A DNA stretch of 64,000 nucleotides. Source: Candidatus Rifleibacterium amylolyticum (GTDB taxonomy: Bacteria > Muiribacteriota > Ozemobacteria > Ozemobacterales > Ozemobacteraceae). Within the stretch, counting starts at the first letter, position 1. Each line of letters starts with the position of its first letter. Both the position numbers and the translations under genes were made by a program. Shown here one piece after another: positions 1 to 8,630 of the stretch. The notes beneath the pieces were generated by a model that ran no database searches, was not told where the DNA came from, and worked only from the letters and a program-made list of their open reading frames with translations. Location: NCBI GenBank assembly GCA_009917695.1, contig JAACJG010000001.1, forward strand, positions 331,219-395,218, written 5' to 3'.

Positions 1-98
1 TGCCGGTCGATCTGGTTCAGACAGAAGGCGTGTTGGCCCCTCTTCCGGCGGTTCCGGCTCACACAAAAATTCTGAGCGCAAGAAGCGCTCATGAGTAA
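1..98 (+). CDS. C-terminal end of an upstream gene (partial)
   Basis: A reading frame already open at the window edge is read from base 3 and stops at TAA 96-98. About 31 residues are visible, with G/C-ending codons like those of the next gene but no recognisable motif. It would overlap the acetyltransferase start by eight bases, as in coupled genes. A second frame (from base 2 to TGA 92-94) is also open and gives an Arg/Ser/Gly-rich tail; I prefer the first on amino acid composition. No function can be given. Confidence 0.35.
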   Translation, partial: PVDLVQTEGVLAPLPAVPAHTKILSARSAHE

Positions 99-795
99 AT
101 ACGCGGATCTGCGACTGTTGCTGCTCGAAAATGAGCGCTGCTATGTCGATGAAATTCACCGTCTCGACCAAGACCCGAAAGTCATGCTGCTGCCGGAAAA
201 TGCGATAGAGCAGGGCGGTGGCTGGCTTTATCTGCCGGCCGAAGCGGGCAGTTGTGACTGGAGCCTGGCGCGCCTGCTGGGGCAGGGGAGCGTTGCAGTA
301 AAAGCACTGCCATTGCTGCCGGATGCTGAAATAAATCTGCTGGTGCCAGAGAAGTTTGCCGATCTTTTTGCCGGTGACCATGCCGCGCAGAGTTCGCTGC
401 TTTACTTTGAGGGGCGCACTGTGCCGGCGCCTGAGCGACAATCGGCTCAGGTCGATCTGTCATCGTTGCATCCCGAACTACAGCTGCAGAGCCGCCGTTC
501 TGGCGCCGATTTCGCTTTTTACCTGCTGCTCGAAGGTCAGATCCAGGGTTATATCAAGGCTATTCACCTGACGCCGAGCCATGTTGAGGTATACATCGAG
601 GTGCAGCCGGCCATGCGCCAGCGCGGCTTCGGCGAATACCTTCTGCGCGAGGCCTTGGCAGAGGCTGCCAATACGGGGCGTTCTCTGGTTTATACCGTCG
701 ATGCCGAAAATGCTGCCTCGCTGTCTCTGGCGCGCAAAGCCGGGTTGCAGCAGTTCATGCAGCTTGCCCGCTTCCTGCGGCAAGGTTCTCGGTAA
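91..795 (+). CDS. GNAT-family N-acetyltransferase
   Basis: A 234-residue protein with a GNAT fold in its C-terminal half (about residues 138-225). The acetyl-CoA pyrophosphate loop is visible as Val-x-Pro-x-x-Arg-x-Arg-Gly-Phe-Gly (residues 171-181), followed by an amphipathic helix and the NAASLSLARKAGL segment (residues 207-219) typical of the family's last helix-strand unit. The N-terminal ~130 residues have no motif I recognise and may hold a divergent second GNAT-like domain. GNAT enzymes transfer acetyl from acetyl-CoA to an amine; the substrate cannot be read from the sequence. The start overlaps the end of the upstream frame, suggesting translational coupling. The gene converges on the cupin gene, with only 18 bases between the stops. 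Confidence 0.85.
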   Translation: MSKYADLRLLLLENERCYVDEIHRLDQDPKVMLLPENAIEQGGGWLYLPAEAGSCDWSLARLLGQGSVAVKALPLLPDAEINLLVPEKFADLFAGDHAAQSSLLYFEGRTVPAPERQSAQVDLSSLHPELQLQSRRSGADFAFYLLLEGQIQGYIKAIHLTPSHVEVYIEVQPAMRQRGFGEYLLREALAEAANTGRSLVYTVDAENAASLSLARKAGLQQFMQLARFLRQGSR

Positions 796-813
796 CCGAG
801 GCTGATGTTATGG

Positions 814-1080
814 TTAGCCGAAGCGGTAGTGTTTGCGCACTGGTTCGAAGACTTCCCAGACGCAGGCGAGACCCTTGGGAAAAACCACGAGGTCGCCGGG
901 GCCGAAGCTGACTTTTTCGGTTTCTGTGGTTACCGTTACTTTGCCTTCAAGAATGTAGCAGGTTTCGCGGTCTGAATAGCTCCAGTCGAACTTGCTCGGG
1001 GCGCAGGTCCAGATATCCCATTCGGCTACGCCAAGTTTGTCGAGGCTGCTCTTGTCAGGTCGGCTGATTTCTATTTTCAT
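814..1080 (-). CDS. small cupin-domain protein
   Basis: An 88-residue single cupin. The stretch from Cys-Tyr-Ile-Leu-Glu-Gly to the PGDLVVFPKG motif is the usual cupin barrel of the DUF861/EutQ-like type, which also has a Trp-rich first strand (here WDIWTC). The protein has little beyond the barrel. The family includes ureidoglycine aminohydrolase-like enzymes and many uncharacterised members, so no substrate is assigned. A good ribosome binding site (GGAGG, six bases before ATG) supports the start. It lies downstream of trpB on the same strand with ~230 bases between them, so co-transcription is possible but not shown. Confidence 0.85.
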   Translation of the reverse strand: MKIEISRPDKSSLDKLGVAEWDIWTCAPSKFDWSYSDRETCYILEGKVTVTTETEKVSFGPGDLVVFPKGLACVWEVFEPVRKHYRFG

Positions 1081-1200
1081 GTTTCCCCTCCGTTGTCATG
1101 AGTTTGCACGTTCAAGATACTATCTTTTGCCGATTTCATGCAAACAGGTGAGAGTTGCCAAAGCAATTCTCGTTCAAAATCGACCGTGTTTTTAGCGCTT

Positions 1201-1242
1201 TTCTGGATCCTGCGACTGCGCTTCGCTCCGCGCAGGATGACG
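1201..1242. repeat. dispersed palindromic repeat (REP-like), copy 1
   Basis: A short imperfect inverted repeat of the form GGATCCTGCG...CGCAGGATGACG lies between the cupin and trpB genes. Related sequence occurs at 55310-55345 and 60380-60458. All copies are intergenic and share the GGATCCTGCGA/TCGCAGGATCC core, so this looks like a dispersed non-coding element and not a terminator; it lacks a T-run. Confidence 0.6.
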
Positions 1243-1311
1243 TTTTTGCGACCTTATGAATCTTGCAGCATTGTAGTCAGTGATTTAGTTCTTATGTCTG
1301 AGAATTGCCAG

Positions 1312-2556
1312 TCACAGGGGCTTATCTGTGGCAGTGTAGCGCTGTTTGAATTCTTCGAGAGAGAAGCCGTATTTCTGGGAGACGAAGTCGATGTCTTTGT
1401 CGCCGCGACCGCTGAGATTGACGAGTATTGACTGATACTTCTTTTCATTGGCGAGCTTGAGGGCATAAGCTACAGCGTGCGCGCTTTCGAGGGCTGGAAT
1501 GATGCCTTCGGTGCGGCTGAGTATGTAGAACGCTTCGAGACATTCGTAATCACTGGCAGTAACGTATTTGATCCGTCCGCTGTCTTTGAAATTACTGTGT
1601 TCTGGCCCGACGCCAGGATAGTCGAGGCCGCTTGCAATCGAATAGACCGGGGCGGGTTCGCCTTTGTCGTCCTGCAGCAGGTAGCATTTAAAACCGTGAA
1701 TTACGCCGGGTTTACCGAGAGTCATGGTGGCGGAATTCTCGCCGAGTTTGAGTGAGCGCCCGGAAGGCTCGACACCGTAAATCTCACAGGGATCATCGAG
1801 GAAGGCGGAAAACAGGCCGATGGCGTTGCTGCCGCCGCCAACGCAGGCGACGACGTTGTCTGGCAGTTCGCCGGTCATTTCAAAAAACTGCTCACGTGCT
1901 TCGATGCCGACTATGCGCTGAAACTCACGCACCAGCATCGGAAAAGGATGCGGCCCGACTACTGAACCTATACAATACATGCTGTTTATGGGGTCTTTCA
2001 GATATGCGACAAAAGCAGAGTCGACCGCTTCCTTGAGGGTGCGCAGGCCTTCTTTGACGGCAACAACGTTGGCTCCCAGCAATTTCATGCGCACGACGTT
2101 GGGGTGTTCTTTTTCGATGTCCACTTCTCCCATGTGAATCTCGCATTCGAGTCCGAAATAGGCGGCTGCTGTGGCGAGAGCGACGCCGTGCTGACCGGCA
2201 CCGGTCTCGGCGATGAGTTTCTTTTTGCCCATATAGCTGGCGAGCAGAGCTTCTCCCATGCAGTGATTCAGTTTATGGGCACCGGTGTGGTTGAGGTCTT
2301 CGCGCTTCAGATATATTCTGGCGCCGCCAAGGTTGTTCGAGAGACGTTCGGCAAAGTAGACCGGGGTGGGGCGCCCCTGGTAATGCCTGCGAATCGAGCG
2401 CAGCTCAGAAATAAAACGGTGTGATTTCGAGATGGTCAGATAAGCGTGGGTGATTTCTTTGAAATGCTCGATCAGTTGCGGCGGCAGGTAAGCTCCGCCA
2501 TACTCGCCAAAATAGCCTTTTTCATCAGGAAAGCTTTTGAAATAGTCTTTGTTCAC
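1312..2556 (-). CDS. trpB: tryptophan synthase beta chain (stand-alone TrpB)
   Basis: PLP enzyme of about 414 residues. TrpB joins indole and serine to make tryptophan, normally in complex with TrpA. The PLP lysine sits in HTGAHKLNH (Lys95), the catalytic Glu is in ETGAGQHG (Glu117), the phosphate-binding loop is CVGGGSNA, and the Ser that contacts the pyridine nitrogen is in [10 protein letters not shown] chose the GTG start at 2556 because it has a GAGGAGA ribosome site four bases upstream; a longer frame reaches 2613 but has no such site and adds a tail not seen in TrpB. The usual HKTNQ or HKINN motif is replaced by HKLNH. No trpA, trpC or trpF is nearby, so it may act alone or with a distant TrpA. 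Confidence 0.92.
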   Translation of the reverse strand: MNKDYFKSFPDEKGYFGEYGGAYLPPQLIEHFKEITHAYLTISKSHRFISELRSIRRHYQGRPTPVYFAERLSNNLGGARIYLKREDLNHTGAHKLNHCMGEALLASYMGKKKLIAETGAGQHGVALATAAAYFGLECEIHMGEVDIEKEHPNVVRMKLLGANVVAVKEGLRTLKEAVDSAFVAYLKDPINSMYCIGSVVGPHPFPMLVREFQRIVGIEAREQFFEMTGELPDNVVACVGGGSNAIGLFSAFLDDPCEIYGVEPSGRSLKLGENSATMTLGKPGVIHGFKCYLLQDDKGEPAPVYSIASGLDYPGVGPEHSNFKDSGRIKYVTASDYECLEAFYILSRTEGIIPALESAHAVAYALKLANEKKYQSILVNLSGRGDKDIDFVSQKYGFSLEEFKQRYTATDKPL

Positions 2557-2669
2557 AACCGTCTCCTCTGTCGTTCGTGCATTATTCGACGCAACCGCGC
2601 CCGAAAATGTCATGAGTTAATAACATAATTCCGCCAGCAAAACAAATCATCTTTTTGGCGCTATGCGGT

Positions 2670-5600
2670 TCAGGTGAGGCGGTAGAGCCTGAGGGCAGCG
2701 GCTTTGCCTTTGAGCGCAGCCTCTGAGTGCATCTTGAACCTGGTGGTGTCGGAGAGGCCGCTGACGAAGTCGTGTGAGAACAGGCAGCGCTGTTCGGGCA
2801 GTTTTTCGGCTTCTTTTTCGATGCGGGCACTGACGTTAACTGCATCGCCGATGACGGTGAAGTCGCGCTTGGCGCCGAAGCCAAGCATGCCGCTGATGAC
2901 TGTGCCGGCATTGACTCCGATGGCGACAGGAAAATGCAGTTCGCCAGTCTGCTCGGTCTGCATGATTTTCTGCGCAGCCTCGATGGCAGCCTGCCGCGCG
3001 GCTTCGGCCTGTGGCGCCCCTTCGGCTTCGAAGATGCCGAGAATTTTATCTCCCATGAGTTTGTCGATGTCGCCGCCCTGTTCGATGATGCAGCGACAGA
3101 GTACAGCAGTTTGTTCCTTTAATCTGGCAAAAAGAGTTTCTGTGTTTTCGTTGCTCAGTCTTTCGGCAAAATTCAGACTGCCAATGAACACGAATACAAA
3201 GTCTTTTCTTTTGCCAAGAAGGTCTGGTGGGGAATTTTCACCTGCCATGGCTTTTTGTGCACTGCGCGAGAGCATTTTTCCCATAATCTGTTTTTCGGCG
3301 AGACCCTGAGCGAAGTGGTCAAATGATGCGCAAAGTTGTCCAAGCTCATCGCTTCGATCGAGTGCAATACGATAAAAATAGTTCTGCTGACCAATCTGGC
3401 GCATACCCATGGTCAGCAGTCTGACCGGCGTTATAATGTCGGCAGCAGTCTGATGACCAATCACAATAAATATCATTAAAGCCAGCAGTATGAAGTAAAG
3501 CAGATAGGTTTTGATGGCTTCAGTTTCTCGGTAAACAGGTGTTTGCGCGCCGGCACCGACAATGATGTTGCTGAGTTGTTTTATTCCTTGCCTGCCTTCG
3601 ATGCTGACTATTTCTTTGCCTACAGGCTGATCATAAGATACAGGAAGATGTGAACCGCTGATCCAGGTTGCAGCCTTCTCCAGATTCAATCCTTCCAGCG
3701 GTTTGAATGCCGGTGAAAGTTCCCCGTATGCCTGGTGTTCAACTGTAAAAATTGCAAAGGGCCCCTTATTTCTTTTGGCCATGATGGTAAAGTAGTTGCC
3801 GCGTCGTTGCTCTGTCAGCCATACTATCATGAATTCCGGGTGTTCTATCGAAGGCAGTGGTGTGGTAAGCATGCCGGCTGCACCTGTTGTTACTTCAAAC
3901 TCTACCATCTGGTTGATCGCATTGGTTGTCTTGATGTAGGCTTCATCACCAAAGTTGGATCTGATGCTTTGCATGGCGCTGTCGTAAAAGAGATCACTTT
4001 TGAGATCCTTCATTGTCAAATCATCTGATCTGCTGCTGGACATCTGAGACAATACATGTTTACCAATCTGGCTTAACACGTTGGCAAAGTCTTCCTTTTC
4101 TCTGCTTCTGCTATTGCTGAAATTCAGATCCCAGTTTTTGCGGCTGACCAAAACCGCTTCACGCAGGGTTGTGCCGAAACACCAGCTTTTGAATGCCGAA
4201 AGCTGATCCAGATGTTTGTGGAACAGATTTCTCAGCTGCTCTTTGACTTCTTCTGATTCGGGGTTCTGATCAAGCTGGCGCGCCAGTTTCAGCGTCTCGC
4301 TGTTTCTGGCAAAGCTGGTCAGCATATTGATAACCCTTACATTGTCGAAGCTGAGTTTATATTCGTAGGTATCGAGGAAATGCTTAATTTCCAACTTCTG
4401 CTGATGGAGCATTACTCGATGGTTTTCTCTGGAAAAGTAGTTGGATACAAACATTACGGTGAACATCGGAATAACTGCTGTAAGCAGAATAGAAGCAATC
4501 AGTTTGTGTTGAATCGAGCGTGCCAAACCTGTTGTTCCGAAAACGGTGAGATGGAAATATCGGATTCCGATTGCTGTGATGCAAGCAAGAAGCAGCGCTA
4601 AGATATTCAGGTCAACTTTGCCGGACCGCGGCAGTCGACGTACAATCGACATTTGCCAGATGTCGTTGCCGGCACAAATTGAAGCGCTGGCAATGGCATA
4701 GTTGCCATTCGTCAGCGTGCCGGTGGCATTGAGTGATGGTATAAGTTCCTGCGGAAACTGATGGCTTTTACATATAACCCCGTTATTGGAAACAGCGGCG
4801 ATCTGGTTGTATTCATCGCTGTATTCATGAACAAGCAGTTCAATGCTTTTTTGCGCCAGTTTTTCTGGTATCGCAAACATTACAAGCCCGGCTATTCTCG
4901 AATTGTCATTTTCCCAGCCAGCCATCAGGTGGTTTTCAGCAGGGAGTGCCTGGTTGGCAGAGCTTTCAGGCTTGGCAAGAACATATTTCCAGTAGAACAG
5001 CTCATTTAGCTCTCCGTTCTTGACAGGCGTGGAGATTGCGATTCTTTCTGTGCAGAGGTGCTGTGCTGGAATGGCCATGCCAAACAGTTCGCTTGTGAAA
5101 GGATCTAGCAACGGTGGCATGTGGTCGTGCGCGCGTTTTTGATAGTAGTTGCAGAAATAGTTTGCCAGCAGGAAAAAATGATCTTTGTGAGATTCGCCAA
5201 TTCCAAGCGAATAGACAATATCGGGGGGAGCGGTTGCATTTTCCGGCTTGCAGCTTACTGCAAACACACGTGATGGTTCTATTCCTCGACTGCGAATCTG
5301 GGCAATTGTCTGCTCGATGTTTTTCGAGAAATTTCTGCCTTCTGCTGGATTATACCTGTAGGAAAGGTCGCTCTCTATGTCTTTGATAAGTCGAAGCATT
5401 GCATTTTCGTAAGCAGCTGCAAATGCTTTTTCAGACTTGATTTGCCTGATCAACCTGAACAGCTGTTCTTGTGCCAGAGTTTTATTATATTCATTTTCTG
5501 AATGCTGACCGAACGCTAACCCGAGATAGACTCCAAATGCGACGCTTACAGCAAAAAATGCGATCAGTGAAACAGCCAGCCAGTTGTATCTGCTGTCAGA

Positions 5601-8600
5601 AGCAGCGGTGCTTTTACTGCCTGTGACTTCTGTACTTTTCACGCGGCTGTTGCATAACGCATCATGAGACATAAAAGAGAAGTCGGCGATAATCCTGTTA
5701 CTCCATTCGTCATTATCGCCGATCGTCATAGCAACATGATTTTGTTGTTCTGGAATCTTTTTTGCAGTCAGCTTGCTGACAAAGCCGGCAATCTTGTCGT
5801 CGAATGCAACAGGCAGGTGAGGATAATTTCTGGTCAATGCTTCAAGCTCTCCGGCCCGCCTGAACGCTTCGCTGGTAATGCAGTAGTCAAGTCTGGTGCT
5901 TTCGTTGCCAACAGAACCGGCATAAAGCTCGCCGTATGCAAGGCCAACACCAAATTTATAGGTGAATTCACCGTTGCTGGCTCTCTTTTGATTGATAAGC
6001 TTCATCGCCGCATGCATTTCCAGGGCGGCTTTAAGTGACTTGTCAGCAACTTCTTCGGCGTTGTCTCCATTGAAAACAGCTTCTATGGCATCGCCGATGA
6101 ATTTATAGATTTTGCCGTCATTGCTGGCAATAATGCTGGCCATTATGGCAAAATGATGGTTGAGCATAGCAGTAATCTGGTTTGTGTCGTATGTTTCGCA
6201 CAAAGTTGTAAAACTTCTGATGTCTGAAACCAGAGCGATGCCGGTGAACGCCCTGGCGTCGTTCGTGGCGCCTGTTCCTTTATGACCGGCAAGAGCTTCG
6301 ACGGCATGGTCTGAGAGCAATGAAGCAAGTCTTTCGCGTTCTTTAATTCCCTCAATCATGCTTGCAAACTCATGGGTAAGATTGCCTAACTCATCGGTAC
6401 GTACAGAATCGAGATGAACGTTGTAATTTCCGGCTGTTACTCCGGCAAGAGCTGATTTAAGTTCTGTTATTGGCGTCAAGAGAAAGGCGGCGGTAAAGTA
6501 GGCGCAGATAGCTACAACGAAGAGTGAGATCATAAGAAGCACAATTAAGATCGACTGTCGTCTGCTTCCTTCAGCTTCAATCGAGGAGTGACTGGAAACT
6601 CCGGCTATAACGACCTCAGAGTCATTTCCAAAAGGCATGGCTACCACTGAAAGGCCGGTAAGATGCTCTTTGATTGAACCGCCGCGTGCCACAGCACTTT
6701 CCGCTGTCTTTGTGATATCAGTCATATGCTTTTCCAGTGCAGTACTTTCTGGCTGAAAAAGTATTTTGAGACCCTGTGGCGTGCTCTTAAATGCTATAAA
6801 TGAAAACTCCGGAAAACTGGTTTTGAAGCTTTCAATTGTGTTACGAATAGACTTTTCAAACAATTCCCTGCCGTCCCAGGCAATGAATAATGCAGCCCTT
6901 TTGTGCCCTTGAACGTTCAGATAGTCGTAGATCAGGCTGGCAGTACCACCGCCGGAGCTCTGGCTGAGTACAAAATTTCGGCGCTTTTCAAGTTCGACCA
7001 GAAAGGGATTGCCGGTAACGGAGCTATAGGCTTTGGCTCCGAGTTTCTCTTCTTCTGACAGCTTGAACTCTGGCAATATTGCCGATGGGTTGCTTATGGC
7101 AAACTGATTACGAAGATTAATAATTATCTGCGCCCGATAAATGGCAAAGATATCTTTCAACCTGCCTGCAGCACCTGCTTCGGCAAACTCAATTCCTTTT
7201 CCGGTCAGATCCAGCAGATAAAATCCGAGAAGAGGCAGAGGCATGTCTCGGTTGCGAAAGCTGTCCAATATCCTGTCTTTAACCTCTAAGCCATCGATTC
7301 CATGCTGTTCTATCATCAGGCTGAGTTCGCTGTCAGTAAAGAGCAGGCGTGAAGTGTTCTGGTATTCTTCCTGAATCTGCGTTTTTCTGGTCTCGAACTG
7401 TCTCAGGCAGCCCTCAAGATTTTCGGCAATCTGATTCTGGGCGGACTTAGCTGTCTGATAGTGATATGCTATTGCTGTTACCGTCAGAATGCCAAGAGGA
7501 AAAGTTGCAGCCAGAAAATAGAGCATGAGAAAACGCCATTTAAGGCCGGGTTCAAACCATATGTTCAACAACAGGCCTCTGAGTGAGAGCAATAAAACTG
7601 CTGTTGCGAAAATCAGATTCAGCATGCGAATCCAGCGGGGAGTATTCCTGATTTTAGGGAGTGGTGAGAGAAAAACCGTTAGATGATCGGTGTCCTCGCC
7701 AAGATAGGAAAAAATTTTGAAGTTACCTATCTTTTCTGGCTGTGGCGCTCCGTATGCAAGCCAGTGGGCCAGATTGCTGTTCAATGGCCTGATTCTGGTT
7801 TTTCGCCAATGCTGAAACGTGGGCGACATTTCCAGTCTGCCCAGACATTGAGCCGGTCTTGTGTCACCGGCAATCAGAGGAATGAATGCAGCCAGCCCTG
7901 TGCCGCGCCTGCTGCATTCTTCCAATGCGATTCTTTTTACCAGGCTGTTGCTGTGATCATTGATTTTAGCTGCAATAAAGTAGCCCCAGATACTGCCATC
8001 TTTGCTGTAATGGTAGTCCCAGATAAACCAGTGTGGTTGTCTGTCGTGAAGGATGTAGCTGATTCTTCCCTTCTGACTGCTAGCATAAGCCTCACTGTGA
8101 ACGGTTTTGCCGAAGTAGCTTTGGGCCAGTTTATTACGTTGCTTCTTTATCTCAGGGGCAATGGCCCGTTCCTGGTGCAGGTCGAGCATGTAGTCAAAAA
8201 TCAGGGCCATAACCCTTTTGCTCTCTATCTTGCTGCTTCTTGTGAAAAATAATTCTGAGCCTTTGTCAGAATTGCTTTTCTTGAAAAAATGCAATTTGAA
8301 ATCAGGGATCAGAGCCGAAAAGCTATTTTGACTCAATTCACCAAGCCGCTGGAATGCTTCTGGGTCATCAATATTTTCTTGCAGCAGCTTTTCAACCTGA
8401 TCTACAAACTTTCCGGTCCGGCGGCTGAACTGATATTCAAAATTTGAGCTGCGCGTAAGAGCTTCCAGTTCCTGGCGCGCAGTTTCGTCCTGTCTGCGTT
8501 CATTCCAGTGCCGCTCGATGTTTGCCAGGAAATAAAATCCCAGGTTTAATACTAAGACTGGCAGGAGAAACATGAAGTAAGGCAGCAATCGCAGCCATTT

Positions 8601-8630
8601 GCTGTCATGTCCTGATCCGACAGTTTTCAT
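2670..8630 (-). CDS. tandem double class III adenylate cyclase receptor (paralogue 1)
   Basis: A 1986-residue membrane protein made of two similar halves. Each half is TM - large extracytoplasmic region (~300 residues) - TM-TM - second extracytoplasmic region - TM - HAMP - class III cyclase. Likely spans are near residues 12-34, 338-360, 370-394, 693-718, 1014-1040, 1335-1355, 1372-1395 and 1710-1733. Domain A (about 790-960) keeps metal-binding Asp803 and Asp847 but has Arg924 and Glu928 where the transition-state Asn and Arg belong. Domain B (about 1800-1986) has Gly1817 in place of the first metal Asp, but keeps Asp1861, Lys1857, Thr1925, Asn1932 and Arg1936. One complete ATP site is therefore expected at the A/B interface. 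The start has a GGAG site and overlaps the stop of the upstream paralogue by four bases (ATGA), so the two are co-translated. The ligand is unknown. Confidence 0.9.
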   Translation of the reverse strand: MKTVGSGHDSKWLRLLPYFMFLLPVLVLNLGFYFLANIERHWNERRQDETARQELEALTRSSNFEYQFSRRTGKFVDQVEKLLQENIDDPEAFQRLGELSQNSFSALIPDFKLHFFKKSNSDKGSELFFTRSSKIESKRVMALIFDYMLDLHQERAIAPEIKKQRNKLAQSYFGKTVHSEAYASSQKGRISYILHDRQPHWFIWDYHYSKDGSIWGYFIAAKINDHSNSLVKRIALEECSRRGTGLAAFIPLIAGDTRPAQCLGRLEMSPTFQHWRKTRIRPLNSNLAHWLAYGAPQPEKIGNFKIFSYLGEDTDHLTVFLSPLPKIRNTPRWIRMLNLIFATAVLLLSLRGLLLNIWFEPGLKWRFLMLYFLAATFPLGILTVTAIAYHYQTAKSAQNQIAENLEGCLRQFETRKTQIQEEYQNTSRLLFTDSELSLMIEQHGIDGLEVKDRILDSFRNRDMPLPLLGFYLLDLTGKGIEFAEAGAAGRLKDIFAIYRAQIIINLRNQFAISNPSAILPEFKLSEEEKLGAKAYSSVTGNPFLVELEKRRNFVLSQSSGGGTASLIYDYLNVQGHKRAALFIAWDGRELFEKSIRNTIESFKTSFPEFSFIAFKSTPQGLKILFQPESTALEKHMTDITKTAESAVARGGSIKEHLTGLSVVAMPFGNDSEVVIAGVSSHSSIEAEGSRRQSILIVLLMISLFVVAICAYFTAAFLLTPITELKSALAGVTAGNYNVHLDSVRTDELGNLTHEFASMIEGIKERERLASLLSDHAVEALAGHKGTGATNDARAFTGIALVSDIRSFTTLCETYDTNQITAMLNHHFAIMASIIASNDGKIYKFIGDAIEAVFNGDNAEEVADKSLKAALEMHAAMKLINQKRASNGEFTYKFGVGLAYGELYAGSVGNESTRLDYCITSEAFRRAGELEALTRNYPHLPVAFDDKIAGFVSKLTAKKIPEQQNHVAMTIGDNDEWSNRIIADFSFMSHDALCNSRVKSTEVTGSKSTAASDSRYNWLAVSLIAFFAVSVAFGVYLGLAFGQHSENEYNKTLAQEQLFRLIRQIKSEKAFAAAYENAMLRLIKDIESDLSYRYNPAEGRNFSKNIEQTIAQIRSRGIEPSRVFAVSCKPENATAPPDIVYSLGIGESHKDHFFLLANYFCNYYQKRAHDHMPPLLDPFTSELFGMAIPAQHLCTERIAISTPVKNGELNELFYWKYVLAKPESSANQALPAENHLMAGWENDNSRIAGLVMFAIPEKLAQKSIELLVHEYSDEYNQIAAVSNNGVICKSHQFPQELIPSLNATGTLTNGNYAIASASICAGNDIWQMSIVRRLPRSGKVDLNILALLLACITAIGIRYFHLTVFGTTGLARSIQHKLIASILLTAVIPMFTVMFVSNYFSRENHRVMLHQQKLEIKHFLDTYEYKLSFDNVRVINMLTSFARNSETLKLARQLDQNPESEEVKEQLRNLFHKHLDQLSAFKSWCFGTTLREAVLVSRKNWDLNFSNSRSREKEDFANVLSQIGKHVLSQMSSSRSDDLTMKDLKSDLFYDSAMQSIRSNFGDEAYIKTTNAINQMVEFEVTTGAAGMLTTPLPSIEHPEFMIVWLTEQRRGNYFTIMAKRNKGPFAIFTVEHQAYGELSPAFKPLEGLNLEKAATWISGSHLPVSYDQPVGKEIVSIEGRQGIKQLSNIIVGAGAQTPVYRETEAIKTYLLYFILLALMIFIVIGHQTAADIITPVRLLTMGMRQIGQQNYFYRIALDRSDELGQLCASFDHFAQGLAEKQIMGKMLSRSAQKAMAGENSPPDLLGKRKDFVFVFIGSLNFAERLSNENTETLFARLKEQTAVLCRCIIEQGGDIDKLMGDKILGIFEAEGAPQAEAARQAAIEAAQKIMQTEQTGELHFPVAIGVNAGTVISGMLGFGAKRDFTVIGDAVNVSARIEKEAEKLPEQRCLFSHDFVSGLSDTTRFKMHSEAALKGKAAALRLYRLT

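Noticed and set aside
2704-3309. Long open frame on the plus strand opposite the cyclase B domain (and a similar one at 8709-9119).
   Set aside because: It is antisense to strongly conserved cyclase sequence, its composition (Ser/Pro/Met-rich) is that of a reversed coding strand, and it repeats in both paralogues only because the coding strand is conserved.
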